From NCBI GenBank assembly GCA_008933995.1, contig WARS01000032.1, forward strand, positions 124,001 through 188,000: a stretch of 64,000 nucleotides of DNA. Direction: 5' to 3'. The position numbers and the translations under genes are program-made. How positions within the stretch are numbered: position 1 is the stretch's first letter; each line of letters begins with the position of its first letter. The DNA comes from Datnioides undecimradiatus (taxonomy: Eukaryota > Chordata > Actinopteri > Lobotiformes > Datnioididae). The notes under the pieces are model-generated. The model worked only from the letters and a program-made list of their open reading frames with translations, had not been told where the DNA came from and ran no database searches. This document shows positions 1 through 12,034 of this stretch, piece by piece.

Positions 1-1302
1 CAGTGTGAGTGCAGGGAAGGACTTTAGGAACCTTTTCATTTGCACTTAGAGATTCTTCGACCTTGCACCCTGACTCTGAGCTCTACTGAACTTGGGAACT
101 TGTGAATAAAAGGTTACCCCGTTAAAATTCCTCAGGGTTGCTTTTGACCCTTTGGCCCTGCATGTACTGTAGCTGAAGCTGATCTCAACCCACAGATGTT
201 CATGTGTTGTTGACCAGTGGTTAAATGTGAAGGATAAAAAGTCTCCAGAGCAGCTCTGCACTAGATGCTTTGAACCAGAGGTATTCAAATTAAAATTCAA
301 AGAGGTCCGGTCAGAAAAAAAAAAAGACTTCTCAAGCAAAGGTTCAGAGAATCATAATGTCAAAATATGTCATGACTCAGTGTCATATACTGTATATTGA
401 AGTAGCCTAGTAGTTTTATGGTCTGCATGTAATCAGCAACTGACAAAAATAAACTCAATAAAACCAATAGTTTATTGTCATTCAGTTCATACAGAATCAG
501 AAGGATTTAAATAATCAGAACTTTAATAATGAAGCGTTAAATAAGTAAAGTAAAGGCTGAGTTTAAAAGTAAAATACATCAGAGAGATTTATTAAAAAAA
601 TCTAACTTTAGTTTCCACTTGTGTTGTCAACTCCATTTCCCATCTCAGTAATAAACAATCTCTATCCATCTTAACAACTGAGAAGCTTTGACATCTCCTC
701 TTCTCTTTCTTTCCATGTTTGACTCGTTTTATCCTTCAACTGATGTTGTATTTCCAAGTGTGTTTGTGACTGTTGCTCACCATCTCAATTCTCAACACTT
801 GGGTGAATGCGCAGACCTGATTGGCTGAGTAGCATCATGTGAGGTGATTTACAAACGATGCAACTGATCTGTGAGTTTCAAGGTGGCTAAACCTGTGCTG
901 TCAAAGCTAGAAAAGTTGTGCCAGAGAAATGGAAACACTCCTGCAAAATTGATTAATTCTCTGTAATTTATCAGTTATTAGTCCCATTAGATCAGTTTTG
1001 GGGCCTAAGATATGAACATCAGGATTTGAGGATAAAATAATTTATGCAACTCTATGTACCAGATGCTGCTGTTGCTCAACATCTCGATGTTTGTAGCTGT
1101 TCCTCTCAATCAAAAGCCCCCCAGCTCAGTCACAGACCATCTCTCCCTCCAGAATATGCTCGCCCTACACTCGATGAATTATGTACCCTCACAAATTACC
1201 AGTCTGGCCACCCGTCTGGCAACCAATTAAAATTTTAAGATACAGATGTTGTAGACGTTCTGCGAGCTTTAACTGGCACTTCATCTGAATGTACTTTTTG
1301 AA

Positions 1303-1331
<29 letters not shown>
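1303..1331. repeat. (TG)n microsatellite
   Basis: Uninterrupted TG dinucleotide run of about 29 bases. No facing CA run lies within 500 bases. Confidence 0.95.
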
Positions 1332-1334
<3 letters not shown>

Positions 1335-4261
1335 TTGGGTGTGAAAGTGAGGCATCCATTCCATTTACGTGACAAGGCCAGAAATGATTGAACGAGTATA
1401 TCAAAGAGTTCCTCTTAAAGCCCGCACATGTTCCCGTGCACACAGCAGAGGTGTTGCCGACCGTGTGTGCTGCAACTTAATGCCTCGACGATCTGACTGA
1501 CTGCACTCCGTGACAGATTGGTTTGAACATCCGCTCACTGTCACTGAATCAAGTACATGTGTTAAATACTCCCATCTCATCTTACACCAAGTTCTCGTGT
1601 ATCCTCTGTAAAATGACATAAAATTGCACTTAGGTCAGGTCTTGCTGTACTGTAAGTTCTTATTCAGGTCTGTGAGAGTCACATCTGTAATTGTATACAT
1701 GAACAACCCCGGCAAAGCCTGAAACCACGGCACTACAACTAAGCCCTGCAGTGTTATTAAAATGTAAATTTCAGAGCTGCACCTTAAAAGATGAACCAGG
1801 CAAAATGAGAATAATAACAATGAAATATAACTTTCAGAAGAATAGGGTTTTTTTTCACTCTTAATTTAAGAATGATCACCAATGAGCGATATAAGAACGG
1901 AAGCTAATTTGCATCAGAGGAACTTTTTTTTTAAATAAAAAGTTTGATATGCAAAAAAAAGAAGAAGATTTTAAAAAGTTTGGAGGCCACTGATCTGGAT
2001 TTCAAAGTTTGGCTTCTGCCTTGAAGAGATCTCCATAATTATCCGTATTTTAGTTTCCTGACCATAAAAATAACATTTCAACCTACCAAATGGCAGGTTG
2101 CATGAATGCAGATTGTGATTGTTTGTACGTCACATGTTGCCTAATCTCGTCGGCTGTCCTTATTCCCTCCGTGGTGCCCCAGAAGCTCCAATATATCCCT
2201 CCACAGACCGGTGCTTCCTTAACATGCTGTTTATTTTCTGGTGACAAACACAGTGCAGTGCAACGAGAAATGTTTCTGGAAGTGTATAATCCCTGTGCCT
2301 CCTGTCACAGCTGATGGAAACAAACCTATGAAAAGGTGTTAAGAGTTTCCACTGACAGTGCATTTCAAAATACAAATCCAGCATTGCATAAGAGAGTGTC
2401 AGCACTGAGGTGAAACAGGAAACAAGTTCCTTGCACTAACAGCTGCGTCTATCGAAGCATTTCTCTAACCGATCCTTGCACAAGTGGCTATATGTTGTAA
2501 TAATATGGCTATATGTGTATGTACAGTATTTTTAATTTGTTTCTTAAGGTCACCAGTCTTTAAGAGCTCATTTGTCTTGTAGTTCGTCAAGAACTAAGGA
2601 GTTCAAGCAAAAAGATGGCATTAACATGACAATATTTACTCTAACGTTGCAACATCAAATAGAAATGGCATTCAGATTGTTGTATTTTCTGCTTTTCTCT
2701 GTCAGTTCTTTCCTTTCTGAGGTCAGTTGATGCCATATGTTTTAATATTCTATTAAAAACTTTAGTTTCGGAGCATCGACATCTTAAATTCTGGTTGAAG
2801 TGATTCTTGAAACGCTCTTCTCTTTTATTTTGTGCTCGGCTCTCATGTGAAAACTTGCCAAAACATCATCCTAACTCGAGATGTTCCCTAAAGTTTCTAG
2901 AGGTCAAATCAAATCCAACATACAGTTGAATGTGATTGCTTTTCAGCACTCAGTAAACACCATTGAGAGCGGTTGCACAAAATTATACGAGTGAAGGGAA
3001 AACGAAGGTCAAAAGTTTAACGAATGCCTTCACAAGTTACCAGAGCCAAAAGTGATGCATTCAAAATAACTTATTTAGTCCAAAACGTGAAAGTTATTCA
3101 AAGTGTAGTGAAGCCAAAAAGATAAAAGCAGCAAATCATCATGTTTTAGAAGCTGTAACCAGCAAATGTTTAATATTTTTAATTAAATAATAACCCAAAA
3201 TAGTCACCAACTTATTAGTTGCATCCAGTCGTCGTTTTTACTCTGACAAAGCCGGGTAACTGTTTCCCCTTGTTTCCAATATTTATGCTGAGACAGGTTG
3301 ACTGTCCGATAAACTCAGTACTATGATATAAAATACCTTTGGGGACAGACATGTTGCAAAACAGATATTTATACATTGGATTCATATACTGTGACAGGTT
3401 TTGGCCAAACACAGCTATTCTTATTTTCAGTTAATAATACACTAATGAAAACAGAATTATGAATGTTGTATTCTATTTCTGCCCGATCCCCTCATATCTT
3501 TTGTGTCATTTAAGTGTGATTTATATCCATTTATTAACCGAATGACATTTTAAAAGGTGTTTCTTACCTTTTTGAGGTGTCGCCCACACCTCAATCGATC
3601 CCCGCTAGCTCACTTTGACTACGTCCTCCTTCACAATTTCTGCCTCACTGTATTGTAATTAATCCACAGCCCACTGAACAATGAGTTAGCACGGTCGTTA
3701 ACCTCGGTGGCAGAGCCTGCTTTTTCTGCAGCTTTACATAGAGATTAGTGAGCCCGGTACTCTCTGTGGCGACAACACTGAAATCCTTACAAATGACAAA
3801 GATACGGCCACATCGAGACGTGCCTGTTGTTTCATTTTGATGAAAAAACAGGCGCGTGATCGGTTTAAGCTGCACCTTACGCTCACACCCGGGCCACTTT
3901 CTTTTAGCACTTTATCATCTTGTCTTCAGCACATATGGACTGACCAACATGTTGGTCGACTCATTTAGAGACGGCCTTGAAAAAGGTAATAGAAGTGGAC
4001 ACGGCCACTTGTAATACACCTCACATATTTTCATTTTTCTGCGGGTTCCTTGGCAGACGTGACATGATTGGGGACTGTTATGAAATTTATTGCCGCTGTT
4101 AAAAAGGGAGTTGCAGGCATCCTTGAATAAAGTGGTTACATAAACTCTCTGTTTCTCTCTGTCTCTGTCGCTGTGGCCACCTCAGTCTTTTCTTTTCTCT
4201 CTGCTGATCTTTCTCCCCATCTCTCCATGACGTCCAAGCTTCAAAGACTTCACAGGCTCAT

Positions 4262-4286
4262 TCCTGACTTTGTTGTTTCTCCCCAG
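4262..4286 (+). other. Strong orphan 3' splice site
   Basis: A CTGAC branch-like motif at about 4264 is followed by a TTTGTTGTTTCTCCCCAG tract ending at 4286, then GTGACA. As a sequence this is one of the best acceptors in the upstream 6.4 kb. It could mark an unannotated 5' UTR exon. It could also be a zero-length (recursive) site, because GTGA follows the AG directly. No coding frame supports it. Confidence 0.25.
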
Positions 4287-6424
4287 GTGACATTTACATA
4301 TTAAGCTGAAAGTGAACACTCTGCATCGCCTTGTTTTAATCCCTCTGAGATGTCCCAGTGAAAGAGTGCAACGGAAAGACAGAGATTTCCTCTGCACCGT
4401 TTTATTGTCTTTTGTTTCGGTCCGCTGACCTTTTTCAAGACAAAAAAAAAATAAAAAATCCCAAGATAGTAGTTGTTGTCTTGAGAAAAGTCAGTTGAGC
4501 GAAATGTCAGCAAATAAAGAGGCCGACGCACAGATGGATTTAAACCCTCGTGGGTTTTCCTTTCATACCCCACATGAGAGAGGAAAAGCACCAACGTGTA
4601 CTGTGACTACATTGATCTCTGATAAGTCCTGTGCAGCTGGTCATCTGGAGCAAAACAGGTTCTCGATCCCGTCTGTGGATTTATTTCTTCTGTTGTTCTG
4701 CTGCTGATTTGCCAGGCTGCACCATCACATGGTTCACCACCTGTTGGACACCAAGGGCAACCCCTGAGCTCTGTAGTTGAAGCAGAAAACAGGGCTCCTC
4801 TGTCTGTCTTACTGATTATCTGTCTGACTGACCTCACCACATGTTTGAAAAATTCATCCCTGATACATTACATGCCAGCCTGTTCAGCCACTGAAGAGCT
4901 GCACGGCTGGGAAATAAATCCTGACCCGCACACGCATTATGGTGTGACTGGCGTGCGGCGTCCGGGTCCTTTGGTCAGCAGAAATCCATCTCATTAACTC
5001 GCAAGTTGCACACACTGACATGCACACGTACACACGCACACACCAATACACACCCCTTGAGGCTCAGTCTTGGCAGTCTTGACTTTGCTGCCCACAGACA
5101 AAAGTCAGAACGCAGCAAGAGGCAGCCAGCTTTCTGGACAGGCAGCCGCCATCAGCTCAGACACCAACATATGTTTCAATTTGCTGCTTTTTGCCTCCAC
5201 CTGCCTCAGCAAGCAACGTGGAGACTCACCTAACCAGTCAAGCGCAGACCTTAGTTCATATTGCGCACTTATTTAACTACATGCCAATAAAAGAAAATAT
5301 CGTATGCTCGTAAACTCTTCAACTGTAGATTAGTTAGTTAGCTTGCTAGCGACAGCGGGGTATGTTTGGGTGCCTGTGGGAGTACAGATCTGTCTTCAGT
5401 TTTTGCTCATTTTGAATGATTCCGCTTTTCGACATTCAATTAAAGTTCCTTGTCACATCATGTCTATCAAATTTTCCAATACTGGAGTCAACAAATTTTG
5501 TTGACAGTCTAGAGTTAAAGACAGACTGAGCTAATGTCTCTGCTCTGATCCAGTATGAGAGTCTGGCTGATGGAACAGCCATTTTCCAGGGATGCAAAAT
5601 ATTTTGCAAAGACCCAATGTTTGCCAAATTTGAGGGGTTTTCCCAATCGATATCTGCGATGTTAAGTACCACTGGAGAAAATCTGAGCTGCCTCTAGACG
5701 TTAGATATCCATCCTTTTCCAATTACCAGAATTAGCATTTCAACATTTATTGCTCCCTCACTCGTTTTTCTCTCTGACTGTTTGGCTTTCCATCTGAAAG
5801 TCTGGTGTCGGTCAGGCCTTTTATTGTCTGTTTCAACCTCATCTTCCTCTTTTCTCTCATTGATTGGAAAAGCCATAAACCTACAATAAGCATGGCCTGT
5901 GGGAAAGCTCTAAGTGCCCCCTCCATCTCCCCTTGGCTCATATGTTCACTGCATTGTGTATTCCCACTTGCCATCTCATTCCATCATAAATGCTTTTTTA
6001 ATCCACTTGACTGGAAAATTGACTTGGCATGTCAATTCAGCCGAATAGCCCCAGTCAAAAAGCTTTTTGTTTGTCTGCATCTGTAGATGCTTTTGTTGTT
6101 GATTCTGTTTCTGTCAAATTCTTCTCTTTCTACTGAGAGTAAACTTGTAGGTTTATTTCACCGCCATTCAACCAGGCATATTGAATAAGAACAAGGTCAC
6201 TGAATACTTTGAAATTGCCAGAGGAAGATCAATGACGCTTCAGTTTGATTTTATACAGCGAATAATGTAATAAGTCACTGTATTGAACAAAAATGCACGG
6301 CTATGATTAATGGCACTCCACCTGCATTGGTTCGAGTAAGCAGTCAACACATTAGCACAGTTTAACAGTGCACAGCCTTCGTTTCAGTCAAACATTTGAT
6401 AAATTAGTGTAATTAAATTGCTCT

Positions 6425-7028
6425 TGTCTTTTATCTTCCTTCAGGTGCTTGAAGAGTTCCTGCAAAGAGACAGTATTTGAGGTACTTCTGGAGATCAGCA
6501 ACCAACAAAGACAGACCTGATGCCATAAAGAAGAGGATATTTCGACTAAAACATCAGCTGACTATCTACTCTACACTGATGAATGTTTGCTGGCAGCTTC
6601 CAGTTGTGCACCATCCTTGGGGTCATTTGTTAACTGGACTTTTTAAGAGCTAATTGGTTTGGCTTTTAAAACTGGGATACCACATGGCTGCAGCAGCAGC
6701 TTGACACTGGGATAGTGACTGACTGAACATATGATCACATGCAAAGTTTTCCCTGCAATCGAGGCCTTATGTCTTAGTTTACCCCAGACTGAACTGAAGC
6801 TGACTCCAACTTTTCAGTACTTTTGTCATGCAGGGAATCTGTGCAGGCTGCAGAAACAAGCGGGCAACTCAGACCTTAGGTGTAGCTAACTGTGTAGCCT
6901 CTCAATCCTCATTAATGACCCCATGACCCCTGCCGAAGTGAGATAGTTGGGTCTCAGCTAACCACATGTCCTTATCCTAGATCTAGAATAGCAGTTGATA
7001 TTGCCAACATGGCCATTAGGATGAGCGC
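6425..7028 (+). other. b4galt2: Probable 3' splice site and 5' UTR portion of first coding exon
   Basis: A pyrimidine-rich acceptor (TGTCTTTTATCTTCCTTCAG) ends at 6444, and no comparably good acceptor lies between it and the coding start. The leader would be about 584 nt. It carries many upstream ATGs, for example at 6520, 6579, 6584, 6683, 6731, 6914, 6921 and 7009. Such a leader would be expected to translate poorly unless shortened by an alternative transcription start. Exon status is inferred from the splice signal only; the sequence could instead be promoter-proximal if transcription starts inside it. Confidence 0.4.
6731..6889 (+). other. Upstream ORF, 52 codons plus stop
   Basis: Begins ATG ATC ACA TGC and ends TGT AGC TAA. 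It is the longest upstream frame in the putative b4galt2 leader. The peptide has no recognisable motif and the initiator context is weak to moderate. It would act, if at all, by intercepting scanning ribosomes and not through its product. Confidence 0.3.
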
Positions 7029-7038
7029 ATGCCTGTAG
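7009..7038 (+). promoter_or_regulatory. b4galt2: Strong-context uORF overlapping the long-form start
   Basis: ATG at 7009 has A at -3 and G at +4, a strong initiation context. It encodes a nine-residue peptide (MAIRMSACL) and stops at 7036-7038. The frame overlaps, out of phase, the upstream b4galt2 ATG at 7029, which has C at -3. Ribosomes that start at 7009 would bypass 7029. They would finish 53 nt before the ATG at 7092, which has G at -3. The layout favours production of the short protein. It applies only if transcripts include 7009. Confidence 0.5.
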
Positions 7039-7440
7039 CCGCGCCAGCGTTGTCGTGGCTGGCCGTCGCAGGACGGTCATCTTCCTCGGCCATGACCCGG
7101 CTGATGTTGGGCCGGACTCTGGAGCGCATCTGTAAAGGCGTCCTGCTGCTCTGCCTGCTCCATTTCCTCATCATGATGATTCTGTACTTTGACGTCTATT
7201 CGCAACGCTTCGACCTCTTCAGCCGCTTCAATAACGGCCGCAATGGATCCAGGAATAACGTCAGCGGAGCAGCAGGGAACGGACATCATTTTTACTATTA
7301 CAATCTTTCCAGGCCCAACGCAACGTTAGCCAGCTACCTGGCCACAGGCGAGCAGCTGGTGCCGAGTGTGCAGCCAGAGGCCAATCAGACACCATCCCCT
7401 AAACCGCTGCCGCCGTGCCCAGAGAACCCACCTGGCCTTG
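7029..7440 (+). CDS. b4galt2: b4galt2 coding exon 1: cytosolic tail, signal-anchor and stem of beta-1,4-galactosyltransferase 2
   Basis: Encodes the N-terminal 137 codons plus the first base of codon 138. The enzyme is a Golgi type II membrane glycosyltransferase that transfers galactose from UDP-Gal to GlcNAc-ending glycans. From residue 22 the protein reads MTRLMLGRTLERICKG, followed by a hydrophobic anchor at about residues 35-54 and YFDVY. I recognise this as B4GALT2 and not B4GALT1 or B4GALT3. The stem has N-X-S/T sequons at N72, N77, N92, N97 and N119. Cys130 in LPPCPENPPGL matches the family cysteine that pairs with the Cys encoded in exon 2. Two starts are possible. 7029 gives a 21-residue extension but has a weak context; an in-frame TAG at 7017-7019 sets the upstream limit. 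7092 has G at -3 and matches the usual human protein start. The human gene also has a longer isoform, from memory by 29 residues. The exon ends CTTG|GTGAGT, phase 1. Confidence 0.95.
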
Positions 7441-9024
7441 GTGAGTAACGATGCCATCAGAATTTTGTTTTTGGCAAAATGTGTAAAATGTTCACCTTAT
7501 GAAAAGAAGCTAGTGTGAGTAAATGGGCAACTTTCATTTCTACATCAGCTGTCTTGAACCACAGCTGTCTGTTATCTTCACTGAAATGTTGCGACTTCAG
7601 GTGTCTCCTAAATTCAGGTGTGGTGTTATTCTTGTAAATTGATGGGCCAGTAGACAAGAGTGGCAGACTGACAAAGTGACTCTGTTTTTGAGAGTAGTGG
7701 ATGGAAAAGTGTGCAAGATTTACATCATCCAGCAACACTAGCTAGCAGGCAGTCTACACACATCAGGCTAGTGTCTTGTCGATGCACATATAGCTGCAGC
7801 AGATTGCAGACTTCTCTGCTCTATCTGTGTTGTAACTGATTATTAAAGTTGATATTTATGCCCTGCCTGGAGCACCGACCGTCCGCAGCTGTATGGCACA
7901 GTTTTGTTTTTTTTCTTAAATGCTGATGACAGCCTTGCAGGTGGTCCAGGTCTGTTATTATACTTGGTCAGCAAACTTGCTCACGAAGTCATAAAAAACA
8001 TTACGTTTCAGTCGTGTTTCATTTTTTTCTGCATTTTTTGATGGAAACAAAAGCTTATTGTCAACCGTCCTATTCAAATCAAGATGTTTTGTTTCGGTCA
8101 TATTTCCCAGCCCTACTTTGACAAACAGGGCTTTCCCCTGTGTTGTGTTCGGCTTCCCGTGTCATTTTAAACTCCTGTTTTTATTGTTCGATGTTATTAC
8201 TCATTATAGCTTATGAAGTCATAACTCGTGAGAGAGATAGTCTTTTCTATTCTAATCACTGTCTATCTTGCTTAATCACCTTTTCTGATGACTTATTTAT
8301 TAGATTTGTTTATCCAGGCAGCTTGTTGTGCTTGTTGTTACAGCCTGTATGTACTGTACACCCGACATCAGAGGATTTGCACATCATTGATTAGTGTAAT
8401 GAACAGGGGAACCGAGACCTTGATTGGAGCTCGAGGCTGGAGGGTACTATTTTATATTCAGTAAATAAATGCATCTCCAGTCTTATTCCAATTAGCGGGA
8501 GAGCAAGTGTAGCCATAACTTTGTTTTTCCGGGTCAGCCTGCAACATAAAATGGATTTAATGTCAACGATTTACACTGTGGTATTTCAGCCTTATAGACT
8601 CAGAGCGGAGCCATTAGCAGAGATTCATGCAGTCAGACACATAAATGCACGTCTGCAGAAACACACTGAGCAGAACAGGTATTCGCCACTTTTTGTTTGT
8701 GTCTTAAACAAGCACAGAGGTTGAAATGCATTATTAATTAAAAGGGTTGCAAGAAAGTAGAGTTGCAGACGTAGAGTTTAGAGTAAAGTAGAGTTTTCAC
8801 ACGCAGCACATTTTGACATTATTATTTGACGTTATTTGGTCAGTGCTCGCAATTTATCCTAATCTGTGTTACCGTAGATACCAGATGGATACAAATCCCA
8901 TAATCGTCTTTGTGTATTGAGAAGGAAACCCATACATCATCACTAAAAATGCACCATGGGATTGTATAGAGTCTGTGAATTGCCTTCATCAGCGAAAAGC
9001 TTACTAATGAACCAGGAGTAGCAT

Positions 9025-9027
<3 letters not shown>
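7441..9027. other. Intron segment, nothing recognised
   Basis: AT-rich sequence without clear repeats, splice-like exons or protein-like frames. Confidence 0.5.

Positions 9028-9075
<48 letters not shown>
9028..9075. repeat. (CA)n microsatellite, 48 nt
   Basis: Uninterrupted CA run. A second CA run in the same orientation follows at 9180-9217. Confidence 0.97.
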
Positions 9076-9078
<3 letters not shown>

Positions 9079-9175
9079 CACCCAAAAACACACAATATGG
9101 CTGTGTTGCACATACATACGGTCATACATATCCTGGGGAAAAGGTGATACAGGTGAACACACGCACCTGCTCACG

Positions 9176-9179
<4 letters not shown>

Positions 9180-9217
<38 letters not shown>
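9180..9217. repeat. (CA)n microsatellite, 38 nt
   Basis: Uninterrupted CA run about 105 bases after the first. Shorter, broken CA stretches continue near 9336-9371. All are in the same orientation, so no hairpin is predicted between them. Confidence 0.97.
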
Positions 9218-9219
<2 letters not shown>

Positions 9220-9748
9220 AACACATGCATCTCATCATCAGTATCCATCCACCCAACAAATCAGAGGATGATTGAGTCACAGTAAGCCTCGGGTTTACTA
9301 AATCTATAATTACAAAGTGGACGCGAATGTTATCTCACACACACATCACACACACATACACATCACACACACCTACTCTTCAGCTCTGTGACGTGAATAC
9401 TCAGATAATAAAGCTCAGGCAGGAGGAACCAACGCCTGCTGTCTTTATTTCACATTAGCCAGAGGAGCTTTGACCGGCGATATCTGATCTCTCTGATCAA
9501 CTGATCCTGATACCACTGAGGCAAAAAACCTGATGTATCCAGCTTCAAAGCTGTAATACGGAGGTTTTGCTAATAAATGAATTTTCATTTCATTTCAGAA
9601 ATCTGTCTGCATTTCACAGTATACAGAGTTTTTAAATCTGTAAACCGAGCTGTGCTTAATGTACAATACAATCAATAGATATGCTCGTCAATACACGTGA
9701 TCGCCGCCAACAGATGACCTCATGAGAGATGTTAAGAAGTGCTTTTAG

Positions 9749-9892
9749 GTGGAGCCAGGTTAGCTGTTTATCCCCGTTTCCAGGCCAAGCAAAGCTAACC
9801 AGCCGCTGACTGTTGCATCATGTTATGGATATTCTCATCTAACTCTGGGCGAGAAAATTTGTTTTTCCCAAGATGGCAAACAGCTCCTTTAA
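9749..9892. repeat. Percomorph interspersed repeat (family C), degraded copy
   Basis: Contains GGAGCCAGGTTAGCTGTTTA, a GTTTCCAGGCCAAGCAAAGC stretch, ATTCTCATCTAACTCTGGGC and AGCTCCTTTAATATT in the order I remember from a very common spiny-rayed fish repeat. I cannot name the family. It is a recognition from memory, not from a database. Confidence 0.5.
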
Positions 9893-11337
9893 TATTTACT
9901 TTTAAGTTCACAAAGAAAGCTAAATATTAAACAGTGAGAGAAAGGCTCTTGGTTTTGATCAGGCTCACTTCTTGTTATATCTCACAGATTTCTCTCTCCA
10001 GCGCTCTGATGCTTAACGAGTAAAAGCAAATAAATAAACATTCTGTTCAGTTTCTATAAGTGCTTTTTTTTGAGATTACAACTTTCCCCCTTTGGCTCCG
10101 TTTGCAGCCACACCATCTGCAAAGTTGTGTTTCTGGGTGTTGTTTCTCTCTGTTTTGTCTTGTCTTCTTAGAGAGATTTGACTGGGTCTTGATCCACTGC
10201 TATTGTCAATATGAAAGCCCCATCTCGGGCTATGCATGTGGGATTTCCCTTCTTTTGGGTAAAAAGAACAGGTAGAACAGGTAGCAGTACCAGTGTCTGT
10301 GGGTCCTTTATGTCCATGATTGTCCTTTGAAATCGTGAATGTCCTCATGATCCATGCCTCTTATACATGCAAAGTGTATTTTTAAGGTGGGAGGGGGTCT
10401 TCCACTAATTAACCCATTAGCTATAGTGAGCTATAGTTGATTAATAACCTATAGTCCATTCTGTTGGCTGCACTAGACACAAATAAAAGTGACTATATTG
10501 GCAGGAATGTAGCCCAGATTCAAGTGAGACTTTCAGTGTTTCTCGTCCTTTTCACGTTTTAGTTTCACGTCTCAGAGGAAAAGCCAATCATTCCATAATG
10601 TGAACTACTTGAACCATTTTCATCTATTTGCAGATTGTTGGAGCCTCTTTACTGCAACATTCCCTGCTTGATGCTTCTTTTACTACCTGCGAGTAGTGTT
10701 TATGATAAACATCTGTCCCGCTGTTATGTTTCAAAAATACAAAGCACCGAAATTAAAGCAGGCCATTGCTGAATAATCTGGTACGATCTGACATACATTT
10801 GATGATTTATATCCACACAATGCATCCATTCTGTCTGTCTCTTGAGTCATTAATTGAGAAACTGTTACTCATATACTGCGCATTAATGCTACCTGTAGTT
10901 GTTGTTGTAACAGACTTATGTTGTGTTTGTCAGGTGAGACTCGGCGGCTCTTTGCTGATGAAATGAAAATATGTTTTTTGTTTTCCTCCACCTGTTCCAT
11001 CTGTAAATGAGCTTTGTAAACTTAATCCCTCGTGAGCGCCGCCATTGTAGCAATGTCAACATTTTTCTCTCTGTTTTTTTTTTTTTTTTTTTACTGATTG
11101 CTTTTCTCATTTGATAATGAGGTTTGTAACGTGCTTTGAAAATGGGAGTGAGAGATAAAGCTGTCAGGTTGATTTGTCTGAAGCTGAGGTTCGCTGATTC
11201 CATTATTTGGCCTGGAATTGGCTGTCACTGACTCTGGATTTGGCATTCATACCAGGCACAGGTGTACTCTTGTAGCTTATCTCTGCCTTTTCTCTGTGAT
11301 GGAGTGGCTGCCTGGGGGCTGTAATGAGCAGGAAGGC
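9893..11337. other. Intron segment, mostly unrecognised
   Basis: AT-rich unique-looking DNA with a T19 run at 11074-11092. It also has a GT-rich tract ending CAG|GTGAGA at 10933, a possible recursive splice site discussed in the findings. Confidence 0.4.
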
Positions 11338-11660
11338 AGAGAAAGACAGAGAGAGTCTGTTTCTCAGTCACAGGTGCAGAGAGAGCGAGAGAAAGACAGA
11401 GACAGAAAGAGAGAGAGGGCGAGATCTAATGGATAGAGGTATGATGGTCGGTATGAAGTGAGACAGACACAGAGGCGGGATGGAGTGAAGGAAGGAACAG
11501 CAGGTGGAGAGGTGGGGGGGTGATGAGGGAAAAAGGGAGAGACCTTGGATTGAGAGAGAGAGTGAGGGAAGGAGAATGAGAGTGAAAGAGAGACAGAGAG
11601 AGAGAGAGAAAGACATAGTGAGGGAGAGAGAGTGAGTGTGTGTGAGAGAGAGAGAGACAA
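11338..11660. repeat. GA-rich purine tract
   Basis: About 320 bases dominated by AGAGAG/GACAGA units on the plus strand, with short breaks. The long minus-strand frames across it, rich in Ser, Leu and His, come from this bias and are not genes. Confidence 0.85.
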
Positions 11661-12034
11661 ACAAACAAGCCCTTGGCTGTCCCAGAACACCAGCTGACAG
11701 GTGCTGCTTGTATGAGTGGCGAGCATCCACAGTTTATATCCTGGGGTGTGGGTGTGCGCTCGTATGTGAGCGTGTGAGTGTGCGAGAGCTGGCATGTGGT
11801 ATATGCAAATCAGCTGTTTATCAAAAAAAAAAAAAGTGACCTTGGCGTTGACAAATATTGCTAAAATCAAGCGTGAAAAGTCACGTCTTTTCTCTGAAAA
11901 ATGGGGAAAAATAGGTGATGTTCATTTATCAGTTCATCTGTGTTTGGGGTTCATTTAAACCCAGTCTTGTGTAAAGTTCGTTTTATATTCTACTGTTTGT
12001 TTTCCCGGTCACCCTGTGTTACAAATGTCACTTC

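Larger units (their letters stand above)
1..6444. other. Upstream flank or 5' UTR intron of b4galt2, no gene recognised
   Basis: No open frame here resembles a known protein, and the short frames have no codon or motif structure. It contains a TG microsatellite at 1303-1331 and otherwise AT-rich unique-looking sequence. Because a good 3' splice site ends at 6444, part or all of this may be an intron between a noncoding first exon and the first coding exon. I see no CpG-island-like block or convincing core promoter that would place the transcription start. The longest minus-strand frame, 46-339, has no recognisable domain. Confidence 0.5.

Noticed and set aside
46-339. 97-codon minus-strand frame near the window start, considered as the end of an upstream gene
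   Set aside because: No similarity that I recognise and no exon boundary or polyadenylation context supporting it.
11364-11870. 168-codon minus-strand open frame
   Set aside because: Antisense of a GA tract, giving Ser/Leu/His repeats. Two other frames over the same tract are equally open, as expected for simple sequence.
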